This document shows, piece after piece, positions 50,602 through 51,703 of a stretch of DNA of 51,703 bases. Source of the DNA: Armatimonadetes bacterium 55-13 (GTDB lineage Bacteria > Armatimonadota > Fimbriimonadia > Fimbriimonadales > Fimbriimonadaceae); the NCBI GenBank assembly GCA_001898035.1, contig MKRX01000016.1, forward strand, positions 4,915 through 56,617. The letters run 5' to 3'. Below the pieces are notes generated by a model, which saw only the letters and a list, made by a program, of their open reading frames with translations, was not told where the DNA came from and did not search any database. Within the stretch, counting starts at the first letter, position 1, and every line of letters starts with the position of its first letter. The translations under genes and the position numbers were made by a program.

Positions 50602-51703
50602 ATGAAAGCACGGAAGCTAACTTTTGTGGTTGCCGGAGTCGCTACGATGACGGCGCCCTGTTTCGCTCAGGTCCCAGACCTGCTCAATGCGCTCGACGCG
50701 GGCGGTCGAGCAATGGGCGCGGGGGGAGCCTTCTACGGTACTGGTTCTGACACCTTGTCCGGCTATTACAATCCGGCTGGTCTGGGCTACATGACCCAAG
50801 GCGCCGTGGGATTGGCATATCGAAATCTGCCAAAGTCACGAACCAACGCCAGCGACGAGTTTAGTGACTTGCGAGTCGATAGCACGGGTCGACGCGGAAA
50901 CAATGCGATCTCCCATGTGGGAATCGCTTTACCGTTGAGCGAAAACGGCCGACGGGGCACGATCGGAGTTTCTTACACGATCGGTGGATATATCGACGAT
51001 ACAAGGCGAAATGCCGGAGTGCTCGTCGGTGGCAATCCGGTGAATGGTTACTTCGAGCACTTGGAGGCACGCAGTGACTACTTCACTGTGTCATACGGCA
51101 AGGCGAATGCCGCTCAGAATTTTAGCTGGGGCGTTGGCCTGCAGTATGTGAGCCAGAAAATAGCGGACAGGGTGCTTCTGGTCGATAGCGGGAACAACAC
51201 ACTGCTTGACACGAACCTTAGTGAGACCGGCAACGGTATCGGCTTAATCGCTGGCATTCAGCTCGTTCCAAAAAGCAATCCAAATGTTAGCTTTGGATTG
51301 AGCTACCGAAGCGAAATTGATCTGAACAACAACTCAGACACAAAGGACTTGTATGATCGCATCCCTGCGCGATTGCTGGGGAGTGCCGCTTATCGGCAGG
51401 ATGGCCTCAGAGGAGGACGAGACTTCATTGTCTACGGCGCTCAGATTCAGCACTTCTTTGCGGGAAAGAGCAGTCAGGTGTTTGACCGTGAAGCGCAGAC
51501 AACGGCTGGGCTCGGCTTGGAGTACAACTATCAAACCAGTAGCTTCCGGGTTCCCCTCCGCGTCGGCTACAACATCGTGCCCGGCGGTGGCGATCTTTAT
51601 GGAAATCGCAACGGCTTTGGGTTCGGGTTCGGCTATCGCCCTCTCGACAATCGATTTAGTGTCGACTTCAATTTCGTATCTCCCGAAAATGGCGGCTACG
51701 ATA
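50602..51703 (+). CDS. Outer-membrane beta-barrel protein, PorV/OmpP1-like, 3' end missing
   Basis: Open to the right edge (367 codons visible). Signal peptide MKARKLTFVVAGVATMTAPC to CFAQ, then the family hallmark ALDAGGRAMGAGGAFYGTG with YYNPAGLGYM, followed by repeated amphipathic beta strands with alternating aromatic/glycine residues. This is the FadL/PorV/UPF0164-type barrel. In-frame ATGs at 50545 (overlapping the previous stop) and 50560 are possible starts; 50602 gives the best signal peptide. Role: outer-membrane protein export or transport, unknown in detail. Confidence 0.72.
   Translation, partial: MKARKLTFVVAGVATMTAPCFAQVPDLLNALDAGGRAMGAGGAFYGTGSDTLSGYYNPAGLGYMTQGAVGLAYRNLPKSRTNASDEFSDLRVDSTGRRGNNAISHVGIALPLSENGRRGTIGVSYTIGGYIDDTRRNAGVLVGGNPVNGYFEHLEARSDYFTVSYGKANAAQNFSWGVGLQYVSQKIADRVLLVDSGNNTLLDTNLSETGNGIGLIAGIQLVPKSNPNVSFGLSYRSEIDLNNNSDTKDLYDRIPARLLGSAAYRQDGLRGGRDFIVYGAQIQHFFAGKSSQVFDREAQTTAGLGLEYNYQTSSFRVPLRVGYNIVPGGGDLYGNRNGFGFGFGYRPLDNRFSVDFNFVSPENGGYD

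Overview
The window looks like a piece of chromosome from a diderm bacterium of the Armatimonadota (Fimbriimonadia-like). This is inferred from two proteins with the DUF1559-style prepilin start [19 protein letters not shown] followed by LFPVFA, an outer-membrane beta-barrel, a futalosine-pathway menaquinone gene (mqnD), a translin-family protein and moderate-to-high GC. The assignment rests on recognition only; no database was searched.

Layout. 1-1.7 kb: the 3' end of a ligase-associated Lhr-type helicase, pdeM and a membrane protein. 1.76-7.92 kb: a complete-looking integrated filamentous phage (inovirus) of about 6.1 kb. In transcription order on the minus strand it carries a Rep_trans initiator, a putative ssDNA-binding protein, four small proteins, a pVIII-like major coat, a pIII-like adsorption protein, a small membrane protein, a pVI-like protein, a Zot/pI morphogenesis ATPase and a small ORF. 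A low-GC NERD-domain cargo gene sits on the opposite strand. The phage has no integrase gene, and its flanking repeats end exactly at the inner edge of a dif-like ATAA-N6-TTAT site, which points to use of host XerCD. 8-15 kb: a possible small RNA, then ffh, rpsP, khpA, rimM, obgE, nadD, rsfS and two uncharacterised genes. 14.8-21.6 kb: translin-like, radC, ispG, phzF-like, a prepilin, an E2 acyltransferase and phhA. 22.1-26.4 kb: a tightly coupled lacI-type regulator, GH13 amylase, prepilin and lipoprotein operon with a palindromic operator. 26.5-35.9 kb: a response regulator, FAH-like, M16 protease, GAF histidine kinase, mqnD, methyltransferase, a Cas4/RecB-like nuclease and an M16 pair. 36-42.9 kb: SDR, cytochrome c/copper monooxygenase-like, metallopeptidase, YCII-like, proC and an ABC exporter. 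42.9-48.6 kb: fliD, HDOD, cheA and cheW. 48.7 kb to the end: a HAD phosphatase, an Ig-like secreted protein and a partial beta-barrel.

Most striking signal. The 7-mer AGGGAAG occurs 25 times (about 6 expected by chance). All 7 copies left of 7.9 kb are on the plus strand, and 17 of the 18 copies to the right are on the minus strand. Nearly all therefore point at the dif-like site, irrespective of gene direction. This is the pattern expected of FtsK-orienting (KOPS-type) sequences, and it would place the chromosome dimer resolution site and the phage attachment site at about 7.91-7.94 kb.

No gene-free stretch exceeds 300 bases. The longest gaps are 7795-8051 (phage end, dif-like site, terminator) and 35901-36152 (upstream of an M16 gene; nothing clear apart from a weak hairpin). 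No tRNA, rRNA, CRISPR array or transposase was seen.
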